Counted from the stretch's first letter, positions 22,105-33,004 are shown. The stretch: DNA of 64,000 nt from Blastobasis lacticolella (GCA_905147135.1 LR990055.1:4031001-4095000); one strand, 5' to 3'. Numbers and translations are program-made. Notes: generated from the sequence alone by a model not told the origin.

Positions 22105-22222
22105 AGCTACACACTTAATTAAAAACTGAGGAAAAGAAATATGACCTTGAACGCAGTGGAATTCAAACCTGGTACCTGTCGCTTACGAGCTGGAAACCTT
22201 AACCACTCGGCCACCGACGCTC
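22105..22222 (-). repeat. SINE-A head fragment
   Basis: Complement of the tRNA-like head (GGCCACCGACGC at the right, A box complement CCACTCGGCCA) with about 50 bp of body. The rest is absent. Confidence 0.7.
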
Positions 22223-22860
22223 CTCCTGGGGTGTGCACTTCATTATATAGGCTTAAAATGGCCTATTGTCAAAGATAGACCATTTCGAAGAAGTCGTATC
22301 ATTAAATAAATATTGCCAAATAATATTTTTCCATGAAAATGCTTTTCCTTTTATTTTTACTTACTCGCCAACGGGACAATACTGAAGCAGGTGCGTAGGG
22401 ATGCGCTAGGAGTGAGGCTTACTTACGCTTAGATAAAACTCTAAAAAAAGTATTAAGTAGGGTAAAAGCCGGATACTTGCCCCAGTGGGATAGTTGCCCC
22501 AGTTTGGAATACACTATGTTAGGGATGTTGGTGGTGTTAGCGCTTTACCACAATCAAAAGTACCTCTTCCGAAGACCTCAATGCCATTTAATCCATCAGC
22601 GTAAGCGCTTGCGTTTTGTCCTTGTGATTTAAATCTTCCGCGCTGAAGCTTTAACGGGCGTCAAAATTATTTTAATAATTAATTTTTATTGAATATTTTT
22701 ATTACTGATTGTGGCATCAGTTTACTTTTTATTTCTATGCATGCATTAGGGTTTAAATTACATTGTATAACATGTTTTATTGTTGAGTAGTGTTTATTTA
22801 TTTCGCAAATAAAAAGGAACAGTATCCGTATCAAAAAGGATAGTTGCCCCATTTACTTTT

Positions 22861-22902
22861 GCGGATAGTTGCCCTTAGGGGCTCCTAGGGGCAACTATCC
22901 GC
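22861..22902. repeat. palindrome of the GGATAGTTGCCC motif
   Basis: GCGGATAGTTGCCC (22861-22874) and its exact complement (22889-22902), 14 nt apart. This is where the motif orientation switches within the 974-bp element. Confidence 0.9.
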
Positions 22903-22969
22903 AAGTATCAAATAATTGAACAAGGAAGGATTTTTGTGTTTTCAACTTATTGTGACTTCTTGCTTTATA

Positions 22970-23017
22970 AAATAAATATATAATGTAAAATAAATATTTA
23001 TTTTACATTATATTATA
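22970..23017. repeat. AT-rich inverted repeat
   Basis: ATAATGTAAAATAAATA and TATTTATTTTACATTAT form a stem inside the 974-bp element, near 22980-23015. Confidence 0.7.
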
Positions 23018-23916
23018 GCCAGACGCCGGAATGGTGATGATTTTATGGTTTAAATCGTTAAAACTTAATAGTATGTTTTTCAATAATTTTTATTTTTCTT
23101 TGATAATCTAAGTAATAAAGGATCTCAGTAAATAAAAAAAATATTGCTTATATCCAACAAAATCATAGTGAGGTGTCTATCCCCTCATGAGGCAACTATC
23201 CCCCAAAGCATATTCACCGTTGGGCAACTATCCGCCACAGTAGGCAACAATCCCCCTTTTCAGAGGTCTAGTAAAACACGATTTATTCAAAATCTATAAT
23301 AATTACGTTTAAAATAATAGGCTATTATAGAAGATTAAAGACCTATGTTTAATTGTGGCATATTTTTAGTAAGTACATATTTCTTAACAAAAGAGCTTTT
23401 TTGAAAAGTGCGGCCAGTATCCGGCTTTTACCCTATCAGTGAAACTAGCTTCCTTGGAAACATAATTTTATGGCATTTGTGTTTGAATATAATTTCAGCA
23501 ATGTGGCTGCCGTGAGTGGCGCGTATATGGCCCAATCTGAATATCCTATTTTCATACACTTTTTGTGTTCGATCGTCTCTGATTTATCGGCGTAGAAATA
23601 TGCCTTGACATTATAATCCTCAAAGAAAATAATTTAATGAAGTGACAAGATCACACAATCTCTTAGCCATCGTGAAATTATTCTTTGACTTTTATTTCTT
23701 TCCCCGTACAAAATTTTGTTCGGTTATGAAGCTCACTTTTAGTTGAATGATTGACACACGAAGGCCACATGACCGAAACAATATTTAAACATAAATGTCA
23801 TTAAATATCTTTCAAATAATTCTAGACTCACTGGTATATTTTCTTTTCTTTTTTCAATTTAAAATTGTCCGTCTCTAAAAATCATCCTCTATGCTCATAA
23901 ATTCAAGTAAATTTGC

Positions 23917-23975
23917 CGTGACTGCTTACCATCAGACAAGCCATAAGCTTGTTTGCCACATTAGTGGTATTAAAA
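23917..23975 (+). repeat. family D fragment
   Basis: GACTGCTTACCATCAGACAAGCC and AGCTTGTTTGCCACATTAGT, the last part of the family D 3' end without a long poly(A). Confidence 0.55.
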
Positions 23976-24007
23976 TGAAATACCACTTTAACCATATTTA
24001 AATAAAT

Positions 24008-24245
24008 CGGGTACCTACGCAACACATGTATCCGTAGTTGCGTTGAAATGGTTGAAGATACATCGCAGATAAGACTGTTCTGGTTTGGTCACGTGTGCAC
24101 GAAGCCTCAGGGGGAAAAACGTGAGAAAAAGGTGGTTAATCTGGCCGCTATCGGGAAAGAGGTCCCGGGGGACTTATACGGTGCGAGGATGTCAAAGATA
24201 AGGTGAAGTGGAAAAAAGAGCAGGGCTTCGATTCTGGCACGGAAA
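24008..24245 (+). pseudogene. RTE-type ORF2 C-terminal fragment
   Basis: From 24021 the frame reads NTCIRSCVEMVEDTSQIRLFW then FGHV...GARMSKIR. The [NT]-[YC]-IR...R-x-x-WFGHV pattern is the conserved C-terminal tail of RTE-like retrotransposon ORF2, also seen at 35035 and 45222. It is short and stops after MSKIR. The upstream RVR equivalent is frameshifted. Relic only. Confidence 0.55.
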
Positions 24246-25084
24246 TCGTCTCAGTTGCAGTAACATTACAATTGCATCGCATGTCAAACGTGTGATTGTT
24301 ATTCAAATGACAGATGTTGAGTTGCAACTTTCATAAGTTCGAACTTTTCCACAATTCGTTTTCTGGTACTGTAGTTGCATTGTGGTTTTATATAGCTGTT
24401 GGTACTCCAATAAATAAATAAATTACTAAGTTGCATCTTTCTTAGTTGTCAAACTGCCTTCAATTCTGTCAACGAAAACGTGTCAAAGGTCTAACAATTT
24501 TTTAACTGCAATTTAACTGGGATGATGCTGGGACTGACTCGGTACCTCGACGTAGTTATAGTAACATCACAGTTACATTGCAACATAATAACAACTGCAT
24601 TGCACACCAGAATCGGTACCCAGGAATTGAACGCTGGCAGAACCCGAATTGACCACTCGGATAATGATGATGATTGCTTGATTGAAAAGTTTATTATAGT
24701 AAATAGATGTTTAAATATGAACCGTATGCTTTTGTAATAAAGAACTAACGAAACGTCCAACTGTGTCGTACATACATAAGTCAGCCGACTATAGTTTTAA
24801 AGTAATATAATACACTTTTTCGTAAAAAATTTGCAGGTTCTAAAAGTGTATTTCTCCTTAAACGGTTACCGATAGGGAAGATGACGATATGTTCGAAGTG
24901 TGGCTTCCAGCATTATTTACAACTTCCTGAATGACTCCGTAACCATTCCATTTGAAAGTTTAGAAGGTGAATTAAAGTAATGCATTCGATCGAATTAACA
25001 GTTGGAAATGAATCGGGTTTTATGTAATGAGTACTATATAACTAGTATAGATGTATAGATATTTGGTCGCCTGACATTGGGGAT
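24246..25084. other. non-coding stretch
   Basis: Repeated TTGCAGTAACATTACA / AGTAACATCACAGTTACATTGC words (24255, 24560) hint at a degraded dispersed repeat. Opposed short frames at 24491-24760 show no motif. Confidence 0.35.
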
Positions 25085-25180
25085 TTTATCTAAAGTATAA
25101 GCTTTGAGCAACACATTTGCGATGTTCCTGGTATTGCTAATCCCGTATAGCCTGTTTGCCTACCGTATGACAACAAAAAA
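25085..25180 (+). repeat. family C fragment with poly(A)
   Basis: GAGCAACACATTTGCGATG, GTATTGCTAATCCCGTATAG, GCCTGTTTGCCTACCGTATG, then an A-rich tail. The middle (GTGACCACTTTCC) is deleted. Confidence 0.6.
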
Positions 25181-25585
25181 AAGGTCGCAAACTTCGCCGG
25201 AGGCCCTTGTTGTTATAAGGTGCAAACAAACTTCAGGAAAAGACATCATTGTTATTTAAGTGCCAGTCAGAAATTATGTTATTTCTTTTCCGATTGAGCA
25301 TCCGAAACAATCGTCGTCAAATTTGTCGCCCAATGGTTATGTAATTATAAGGTATTAAATAATGATATTGGTAGGTATGCCCTGGATACATATTGGTGGC
25401 AGTTGTCATACAGATTTGTCGCAAAATGTTTTAGGAATTGTTTATGTAATCTATCTGAAAATTATTTTTTTTCCGGCCGGCACTTCCGCAGCTTTTTGGT
25501 CCAAAATTAATTATATCCTTTCATTACCATAATAAATAACAAAAAAACGGCTTTATTATCTAAAGATTGATGGTATGATTTAGTT

Positions 25586-25724
25586 CTTTTTAAGTCATAC
25601 GGTAGGCAAACAGGCAAGCGGGCCACCTGAAAGTGGTCACCACTGGCCCATAGACATTAGCAACACCAAGAGTATCGCCAATGCGTTGTCCACCTCAATA
25701 ACACGTTGCTCTGGCAGCAAAAAG
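25586..25724 (-). repeat. family C retroposon 3' end
   Basis: TTTTTAAGTCATACGGTAGG to CACGTTGCTCTGGCAGC on the minus strand, including GGTCACCACTGGCCCATAG and CCAATGCGTTGTCCACC. Confidence 0.75.
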
Positions 25725-25898
25725 ATTAGATTTACTCATTTGATTAGCTAATGTCCTAATCTGCTAATGCAGTGTAATGTAATGTTAGGTTTAGATTGGC
25801 TAATGTCCTAACTCCCTAGGGGTAGAAAATGGGAGCCCTGTCCGTTTTGTATTTTTACACTGCGATATCGAACTTCCCCGTTAATGTGTTAAATTACG

Positions 25899-26514
25899 TC
25901 ATCACTGCATATTACAGCCCACTGCATGAGTTAGGGCTTCTCCCACGGAAGGGGAGGTTATTGCCATAATCTCCACGCTTGGCAGGCGAGTTAGAGATCG
26001 CAGTGTCGCAATATAACATAAGAAAACGCTGCTTCCCATTTTCCAGCCTACGGAGACTCTACACCTTTTGACTCGAAAATATTTATCGTCTTGTACGACA
26101 CCCACGAGTGTAAGGGTTTTTTTTTTTTATTTGATAAGTGGGCTCTCCAAGGCTTTCTCAGTCCTAGTATCACTGCGACCATTCCTTGTCTATTGTGATC
26201 GCCTCTTTTTTACAGTTCAGTGCTAATCCATGCAGCTTCTATGAACTGTAATAGGATCTTAGTACTGATTTCGTGCACCTCATCGGGTAGTAGTTGGTGT
26301 TAACCCAGATGGATGCTACGTTTGCGCATCAGGGCCTCACATTTGCAGATCAGGTGGAGAGGTGTTTCATCCTCCTCCTAGCAGAATCTACAGTCCTTTA
26401 TTCTGCTGATCTTCAAGTTATACATGTGCTTGTTTAGCCCACAGTGACCAGTCAGTGCCCTTGTCAGGATGCGCAAGGGGTTGGTGCTATTCTACTCTGC
26501 CGGACACCACACGA
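25899..26514 (-). repeat. family B repeat split by a nested insertion
   Basis: 25899-26116 and 26475-26514 together give one family B copy (CATATTACAGCCCACTGCATG to TCTGCCGGACACCACACG). The insertion at 26117-26474 interrupts the word GTGTAAGGGGTTGG. Confidence 0.85.
26117..26474 (-). mobile_element. non-LTR retrotransposon 3' end, nested, AAGGG duplication
   Basis: Starts with poly(T), the poly(A) tail of a minus-strand insertion. The minus strand encodes a degenerate GHCGLNKHMYNLKIS...CRFC...ETPLHLICKCEAL-like segment with stops. This Cys/His-rich stretch follows the RNase H region in I-, Loa- and Jockey-related elements. AAGGG at 26112-26116 and 26475-26479 is the target duplication. The element is 5'-truncated and dead. 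Confidence 0.75.
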
Positions 26515-26817
26515 TGATCAATGTCACACCGCAAATCAAAGTAACCCCAGTCCAAGGTATGTGCATTGTAGTATAGCTAAATCACAGATCAATACCGTGG
26601 TTGGGTCGTATTCCGGGCCGTAATAAGCTCCTTATTTACCCTTGTAAAAGAGACCGTCTGTTTGTTTGTGCAGTAGGCCTAGCACAAGTTGCTCTCGCAC
26701 GCGATAAGCGAGAAAAAGCGCGAAATAGGTATTGTTATCTCTTTCGTCGTAGTTTTGAGAGAAAGAGACAAACGCTCTCCCGTGGCGCGAGCTTTGTCGC
26801 GTACATTCTAACGAGTT

Positions 26818-27163
26818 AAGGCCCGGGGTCCGCTTTGACTATGATCCAGGATTTGGTTGATCAGGTAATTACAGTGGAGAGACTAACCATCTTACCTCTT
26901 GACTAGATTAGACCATGGTTACACATTCAGTCGCCTGTGGTTTCATCACGATGCTTTCTCACACCGTAAGAGCATCGGTTAGTGTCCATTATCGACCGCA
27001 TCGTCACTTAGCAACAGGTGAGATGGCGGTCAAATTCTTGTCTTGCCTTATAAAAATATATACATTTTAACTCAGAATATATATATTGGTACATGGTGGC
27101 ACTGGGATTATAATCCTGTTCCTCGGGGTACGAGTCGGACCTCTTAACCATTCTAATAAGCTT
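26818..27163 (-). repeat. SINE-A copy with ~75-bp insertion
   Basis: AAGGCCCGGGGTCCGC to the head complement near 27150. Between GGTTAGTGTCC (26990) and CTCAGAATATATAT (27069) an unrelated segment (ATCGACCGCATCGTCACTTAG, GAGATGGCGGTCAAA) replaces the usual ATTCAACTAATGTACATAA. The segment is probably another short mobile fragment. Confidence 0.75.
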
Positions 27164-27231
27164 CAGGCTAATAAATTCAGGTATCTGACAACACACTTGG
27201 CTACCTATTAAAATAAGGAACATTTATATAA

Positions 27232-27350
27232 GAGGTCTCTTCAGAGATAGGCAACGCATTAGTAACTCCCCTTTTATTGCTGATATCTACATGCACTACA
27301 CTTTCCATCGGGTAGCCCGCTTGCCTCTTTGTCTGCCGAATAACATAAAA
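27232..27350 (+). repeat. family C fragment
   Basis: GAGATAGGCAACGCATTAG, TTTCCATCGGGTAGCCCGC and CTTGCCTCTTTGTCTGCCG, ending ACATAAAAAGA. Confidence 0.65.
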
Positions 27351-27482
27351 AGACGGTGTGGTGACGTCATGATTGATGAGGTGTATGCTTTATTTGCAAT
27401 ATATACTAGGTGTGTTCAGCGGAGTCCAGTTTTAAGCTGACCAACAAATCCCAACTAATTAAATGGATATAAATACTCTATA

Positions 27483-27863
27483 TCCATCAATAGCCTATAA
27501 CAGTCCACTGCGAGACTTGCTGGACAACTGTGGGGTTCTGCCATAATCTCTACGTTTGGAAGGCGAGTTTAAGATCGCAGTGTTTAAAATACACATTAGA
27601 AAATACGGCAGTCCGTTTTATGATTCCAAACATTCTTTTACGACACCCAGAGCTCTATTTCTGAACCGGTCGTCTCGTATCGAGAACGGATTACGATTTC
27701 GATTTTAAGCATGGAAAATTTATTATTTTTAAAATGACTTTAGTAATACCGAAAGCGGACGGTTTAAAAATAGGGCAAATCGGAGTCATGCATAAACATA
27801 TTGATTTCTTTTGGCGAAAATCAATGTAGAAAAAGTCTACTCTTCTGGACACCACACGACCAC
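27483..27863 (-). repeat. degraded family B repeat, interrupted
   Basis: 27483-27657 (CCTATAACAGTCCACTGCG to ACGACACCC) and 27836-27863 (TCTACTCTTCTGGACACCACAC) are the outer parts of one copy. About 178 bp lies between, starting with a CCAGGG-type MITE relative. Confidence 0.6.
27658..27777. mobile_element. MITE relative of the 21567 element
   Basis: Ends GCTCTATTTCTGAACCGGTCG and (complement) GCCCTATTTTTAAACCGTCCG form terminal inverted repeats like those at 21567 and 28210. The interior differs (ACGATTTCGATTTTAAGC). The exact right limit within the family B host is unclear. Confidence 0.45.
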
Positions 27864-27952
27864 AAACAATATGTTACTTTATCTAACTGATTAAAATTGT
27901 CTAAATGCCAAATATTTAAAAGGAAAAGTAAATGGCGTAACCATACTACCTT

Positions 27953-28141
27953 TTGCAAACACATCTCATGAATGGTTACACTTTCCCTACAAATGAGGAT
28001 ACTTTGCCCAATCTGACATCAAACGGCGAATCACTCTCCAATGCGCTACGAACCCGCGCTACGCAAACCCGCTCGATGCGATATATGAGAGGCATTTCGG
28101 ATTACAAATCCAAGACGATAAGTGGATTACGCTGGCACTGA
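27953..28141 (+). other. unrecognised short open frame
   Basis: A 62-codon frame rich in Thr, Arg and Ser (MQTHLMNGYTFPTNED...). No motif, signal peptide or membrane segment is visible and no Kozak-like context is evident. It lies between two MITE-like pieces. Most likely chance. Confidence 0.12.
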
Positions 28142-28209
28142 ATCGGGATTGGGAGTGACTCGCGATAAAACAATATGCCGATAGCGCGTACCTGCTCACG
28201 TGAAATACG

Positions 28210-28366
28210 CCAGGGTATTTTGGAATTGTTTGCATCCGCGTGAGCGCTCGCTTACTAATGCCTGTCTTTATCTATAGCAAGTTACCACGAAGGTGAAAGA
28301 GATAGGTAGCGCACACGAGCGCACGCGTGGATGCGAGCGGTTCAAAAATACGGCCCCAGAACGCTA
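28210..28366. mobile_element. MITE relative of the 21567 element
   Basis: GTGAAAGAGATAGGTAGCGC is shared with 21655. The right end GCGAGCGGTTCAAAAATACGG is the complement of the left end at 21567. The left end (GCATCCGCGTGAGCGCTCGC) retains only the inner part of the repeat. Confidence 0.5.
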
Positions 28367-28429
28367 CCCTCGCTAAATAGTGTACCGTTTGGGAGAGGAC
28401 GTGTAGGGCATGATCTGACCCTTGTTAGT

Positions 28430-28695
28430 TTAACACAAATTTTAGGTGTGATTTATTGGAGTCTGGTTCTAGTAGAGAAGTGTCATGAAATGTCATCAGA
28501 GACCGCATCTGTACTTGAGTACAGTTGACTGTAGGCACCTGACTCTCTAAATAAAAATTAAGTTTTTTAACACAAGTTTTAGGTGTGATTTATTGGAGTC
28601 TGGTGCTAGTAGAGAAGTGTCATGAAATTTCATCAGAGACCGCATCTGTACTTGAGTACAGTTGACTGTACGCACCGGACTCTCTAAATAAAAAT
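28430..28695. repeat. tandem duplication, 137-bp unit
   Basis: Two head-to-tail copies (TTAACACAA...GACTCTCTAAATAAAAAT) differ at only a few positions, for example GGTTCTAG/GGTGCTAG and AAATGTCATC/AAATTTCATC. A linker of about 9 bp (TAAGTTTTT) separates them. A recent local duplication or a two-unit satellite. Confidence 0.9.
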
Positions 28696-28699
28696 ATAG

Positions 28700-29430
28700 C
28701 TTTTACCGCATTTCGGTGCGTTTTCAACCCCCACGCAAAAAGACTTGTGATGTAAGTTTGACGTTTTATTCAATTAATCAGTTGGCCATATGACCGTATG
28801 CGACCGTAACCTATATGACAATATGGATTAAGTGGTCAGGTTATTCGTTGTAAGACTGTACCTGTATATCTGCCTGCGGCTTTGTAGCTCCCTAACGTGT
28901 GAACTGATTTCGACGCTGTTACATTTGCTACAATGCTTTCTTATCCGTATCAGCTTTTACACTCTCATTAACCACGTGTTAGCTTAGCCATGGATTACGG
29001 ACTGAGAGAGATTGGTTAGTGTAGGAAAACCGAGACAATACGAGTAGCTCTTTCCTTTTTACGAAGCTCAAGCTTAGTTTAACAAAGGAAAAGAGATACG
29101 TCGTTATCCTATTTCTAATCTCTAGGTATATGACCGAAATTACTACCTGTGCCTATGCCTTTATAATTCTAAACTATGTCTAATATTCACTTACCTGCCG
29201 AAAATGTTCTTATACAATATAAATTACAGTCATTTCATAATTATAGGCCACGATTTTATTTCCCTAGATGATAATAATATTGAAATTTTAATAAAAATAA
29301 TTGTAATTTGGCCCTGAGTCTTTTGTGGTTAATGACTTCGGATAGTAGACGTCAAAATTAATTTATGTTTTAGATTTCAACTTTTCAATAAGCTTGAATG
29401 AAAATTTAGGTGCCAATGAACACCTCGAGC
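28700..29430. other. non-coding stretch
   Basis: No repeat pair or gene recognised. It has moderate GC at 28740-29000 and AT-rich DNA afterwards. Confidence 0.4.
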
Positions 29431-29672
29431 TAAATCCAGGATTTGGCAGAACCAGACTAGTAGGATAATGGTTACACATTCAGTCGCCTGAACGTGCAAG
29501 TTTTATCACGATGTTTTCCATCACCGTAAGAGGATGTGTCGAGGTCATCGGTCAGTGTTCAAATAAATTATTTTACTCAGAAAAGAGTCATTGCTACATG
29601 GTAGCACTGGAGTTCGAACCCGGTACCTCTTTCTTACGAGTCGGATCGCTTAACCATTAGGCCACCAGCGCT
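29431..29672 (-). repeat. SINE-A copy, tail missing
   Basis: Begins inside the body (AATCCAGGATTTGGCAGA) and runs to the head complement (GTTCGAACCCGGTACC, CCATTAGGCCACC). The CCGGGACATTA end is absent and a small insertion (GGATGTGTCGAGGTC) lies near 29535. Confidence 0.8.
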
Positions 29673-29719
29673 GAAGTTATGATGACGAAGTTACTGACGG
29701 TATGATGAAGATTGATTTG

Positions 29720-29927
29720 CCTAGATTAGAAGTTCTTATGACCACCTTCAGTCTCCATCATCAGATCAGCTAGATGGTATCATAATATTGCATTGTCATC
29801 AGTATAATGGTATCATAACATTGCGTCACCGAACTTAGAGTGTGCAAAATTTCAGCTCAATCGGAAACCGGGAAATGGGTAGATTTTATTACGAACAGAC
29901 ACGAGACCCGTGAAAAAGCTTGTAAAA
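29720..29927 (-). repeat. family E repeat
   Basis: CTCCATCATCAGATCAGC, ATAATATTGCATTGTCA, AATTTCAGCTCAATCGG and ACGAACAGACACGAGACCC, ending GCTTGTAAAA. The ATGGTATCATAA word is duplicated. Confidence 0.65.
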
Positions 29928-30503
29928 TGGGCTGTACTGTTCTAGTAAAGGCACTAAACTCCGCATGGGTAAATAAAGGTCGTCGGTAGGTACTCGTTTT
30001 TACAAAGTACTATGTCGCCGAGTGAACGAGGGTGAGAAAAGCAGAAAATTGGGTACGTGAGCATTCGAGTGGACAATTCATAGGCTCAGTTTGCACGGCA
30101 TCCAATAAAGTTTACTGTTACGTGAATATAACAGAATAATACAGATTTGGAAGTAACTAATGCGTATAGCGTAATTTTTATTGGTTTTTATTCACTAGAT
30201 GATTCAATATTTAACGGATTAATCACGTTTTTAGGCAGTAGAGTGCTATTATTCACTAGTTTCCTTGGACGCGAGAGAGCGGGGTTTAAAGCTGCGGCGA
30301 TAAATTGTTCCGATGCATATAGCTTTGCGAAAAAAAGACATAGCAAATTAGTTAAAAACGCATCGCAAAATGTCATACCATAGCGTTGTGATGGCAGCTA
30401 TTTTTGCAAGCTTTTATGCAGGTTGAACTGTTCGTGTGTATGTTTGTAAGTTGTACGTCAAAATTTGCAAACTATTTTTCGACTATTTATTGGTATTCGA
30501 TTG

Positions 30504-30769
30504 AACCGTGTGGTGTCCGGCAGAGTAGAATAGCACCAACCCCTTACACTCGTGGGTGTCGTACAAGGCGACTAATGTTTTCGAGGCAAAAGATCTAAGC
30601 GTCTCCGTATACTTGAAAATGGGCAGCAGCGTTTTCCATTGTTATATTATAACACTGCGATCTCCAACCCGCCTGCCAAGCGTGGAGATTATGGCAATAA
30701 CCTCCCCTTTCGTGGGAGAGGCCCTTAGTCCTGCAATGGACTGATATGGGCTGTGATGTGATGATGATT
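30504..30769 (+). repeat. family B repeat, most complete copy
   Basis: Runs from ACCGTGTGGTGTCCGGC through TCGTGGGTGTCGTACAAGG, AATGGGCAGCAGCG, CAAGCGTGGAGATTATGGC and GGACTGATATGGGCTGTG to GATGATGATT. The trinucleotide tail in place of poly(A) suggests RTE-type retroposition. No coding frame is preserved. Confidence 0.85.
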
Positions 30770-30774
30770 GAGCT

Positions 30775-30900
30775 TTTTGGTATGCCTACGTAACTAGGAT
30801 GACAATACATCAATATGGTACCATGGAGCTGGTCTGATGATGGAGTCGGAAGGTGGCCATAGGAACAAATGAACGCAATAAGATAACCCTATTGTGTTTG
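30775..30900 (+). repeat. family E repeat, partial
   Basis: Directly follows family B: TTTTTGGTATGCCTACGTAAC, CCATGGAGCTGGTCTGATG, GGTGGCCATAGGAAC. Confidence 0.6.
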
Positions 30901-31406
30901 GGCTCTTTGGAACGGTCTTGGTAAGTAGGTGCGAAATCGCGCGATAAAAACATGTTACGAAAAATCTATTTTTCATTTGAGAACTTATAGTATATTATGT
31001 TATGACCGGGATTAAGAGGGATAGTTTCTTGGCGGTATATAAATGTCACGTTTGTAAATATTTACTTGCTTAAACATACTGGTTCATTTCAATCAATATT
31101 TTTAAATACCCTATGTTGATCATTTTGCAATCTATTTCATTAGAACTTTCCTTGAACTGTGAACCAGGCAGTTGATGCCCATCATATTATATGATCGGAA
31201 GCGCAAAACATTTACCTCATCAAGTAGAAATTTGCATTTGACGTTATTTCGTTACTGTTTCCTTTTTCAGGGATGTTAATAATGTAATAATGGGTTCTAT
31301 TTAGGGATTCATTATTAGCCCCATGTTCCATGTGCCCCATGGTGGTTCCTTGCCAAATTTCTACTATAAATTCAATTATATTATGAAGGGAGGTACAATT
31401 AAAACT

Positions 31407-31488
31407 ATAATGACTATAGGCAGTGGTGACCACTTTCCAGCAGGTGGCCCGCTTGCCTGTTTGCCTAATGTATGACATAAAAAAAAAA
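31407..31488 (+). repeat. family C 3' end with poly(A)
   Basis: AATGACTATAGGCAGTGGTG, GCCCGCTTGCCTGTTTGCC, AATGTATGACATAAAAAAAA. Confidence 0.75.
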
Positions 31489-31540
31489 TAATAAAGTTAT
31501 CGTCTAACGATCCACAAATCATTTTTGACATTATTTTGAC

Positions 31541-31622
31541 GCCATCATCATAGCCCGTAACATTCCACTTATTGAGGGAGGTTATTGCCATAATCTGCAC
31601 GCTTCGCAAGCGGTTTGGAGAA
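31541..31622 (-). repeat. family B tail fragment
   Basis: CATCATCATAGCCCGTAACA and GGTTATTGCCATAATCTGC, with a deletion between. Confidence 0.65.
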
Positions 31623-31639
31623 ATTTGAACCTTGCACAC

Positions 31640-33004
31640 CTCTACCGGTAGTTGTCGTCTCGTGACGGCAAAGATTACTAGATGGGAATTCAGTCCGCGC
31701 CCTAACAGCCTCCATCAACCCTCATTTGTACAGTGTGATAGAATCATAGAATTAGCTCCAAAACCCTGTCAATTTATAACACAAGTACTGTCAAACCTGA
31801 AGTTAGAGACATTCAATGTAAGTCTCTAGAATTTCCTTAATTTTCTGTCAATGCCAGCCTTATTGAGGTTTCACGTAATGTCGTAATGCCTTTATTAAAA
31901 TTGTATTGTGTTCTGGGACAAACATTTGGTACAACAAATTGTAATTTTCTCGACTACCAACGAGAGACATCATTTGAATTACAGAGATAAGAATGACTAA
32001 TGTATGCTTTCTCTGGTACAGAAAGACAATGATGTATTATTATTTACTGTTAATTGACTTACATACATAACTAATCTGTCCTTATGCCATTATTTACTCA
32101 ATTATTTTTCGATCTGAAGTCATACATCAACTTTATTATGTACATCCCGAGCACAGCTTAAATGATTGGTGTTGGTACTTGTTTCTAATGTTATTTGAAT
32201 CTCTAAAATACTGATATTCTAAATAGGCCACTAACTAATCTTGACCACATCGACATCTGCAAAAAATAATGTACAAAAAAAATAATGCAAGAAAAACAAA
32301 ATAATATTTTCACTATTATTTACCTAATATTATACGCGAGAAAAGACGATAATTTGAAAACAAAATAGCCCTCAATTGTCTAATTCCCCTAATCAAAGCA
32401 AAGGAAACAAATAGACTAACGAGCCAGCGTTTGATTGGTCGGCATTGACGATTGATTGCGGTCCACTGGGGAATAGAACTCTTCCTCGGTCAGCGGATAC
32501 GCGCGACCTTAGGGGCAGAATTAAAGGACGTAACGAAGTAACGTAAAACCCGCCCTTATATAAAGAAACTTATCAGTGTAGGAGATGTCAATCGTCTGAA
32601 CTATTGGGGACTAGGTCTCGATGATGCGGGTGACTTACATGGCGTATACGACGAATATATGACATATACATATACAGGTGGCCCGCTTGCCTGTTTGCCT
32701 AACGTATGACATAAAAAAAAAAATATGAGGCACCAAAACGTAGCATGTCGTGGGGTACATGGGAATTTTAATTGGAGAAGGTGACTAGTATGTTTATATA
32801 TTGTACTTATTAATACTATAAAGCTGGAGAGTATTTCAAACAACTTTTCGTTAAGAGTCTGTCTGATCGTTTGTCTTTAAAACAAGTTTAAGTGAAAAAT
32901 ATTGTTTCCTAGCAAGCTTTTATGGCGCACTCTTTATGATAAGTCAGATTTTAGAATAAGAAGATTTGTATAGACTAATCAAACAAGCCCAAACTCGATG
33001 TGTT
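31640..33004. other. mostly non-coding; one family C fragment
   Basis: 32677-32723 (+) is a family C end (GGTGGCCCGCTTGCC...ATGACATAAAAAAAA). The remainder is AT-rich with no recognised gene. A TTATATAAAG box at 32556 lies too close to the nearest TCAGT to act as a normal TATA/initiator pair. Confidence 0.45.

Larger units (their letters stand above)
22460..23433. mobile_element. 974-bp DNA element with TA duplication and mirrored internal motifs
   Basis: Terminal inverted repeats GGGTAAAAGCCGGATACTTG / GGGTAAAAGCCGGATACTGG (one mismatch over about 22 bp), flanked by TA at 22458-22459 and 23434-23435. The motif GGATAGTTGCCCC appears forward at about 22471 (TIR variant), 22488, 22838 and 22863, and inverted at about 22888, 23190, 23222, 23242 and 23412. 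No transposase frame exists, so it is non-autonomous. TA duplication fits Tc1/mariner-type insertion among others; the family is not assigned. Confidence 0.75.

Noticed and set aside
28430..28695. Pair of LTRs or a CRISPR-like repeat
   Set aside because: The two copies are directly adjacent with no internal region, target duplication or spacer array.
32556..32580. TATA box and initiator
   Set aside because: TTATATAAAG and TCAGTG are only about 18 bp apart, too close for normal core promoter geometry, and no gene follows.
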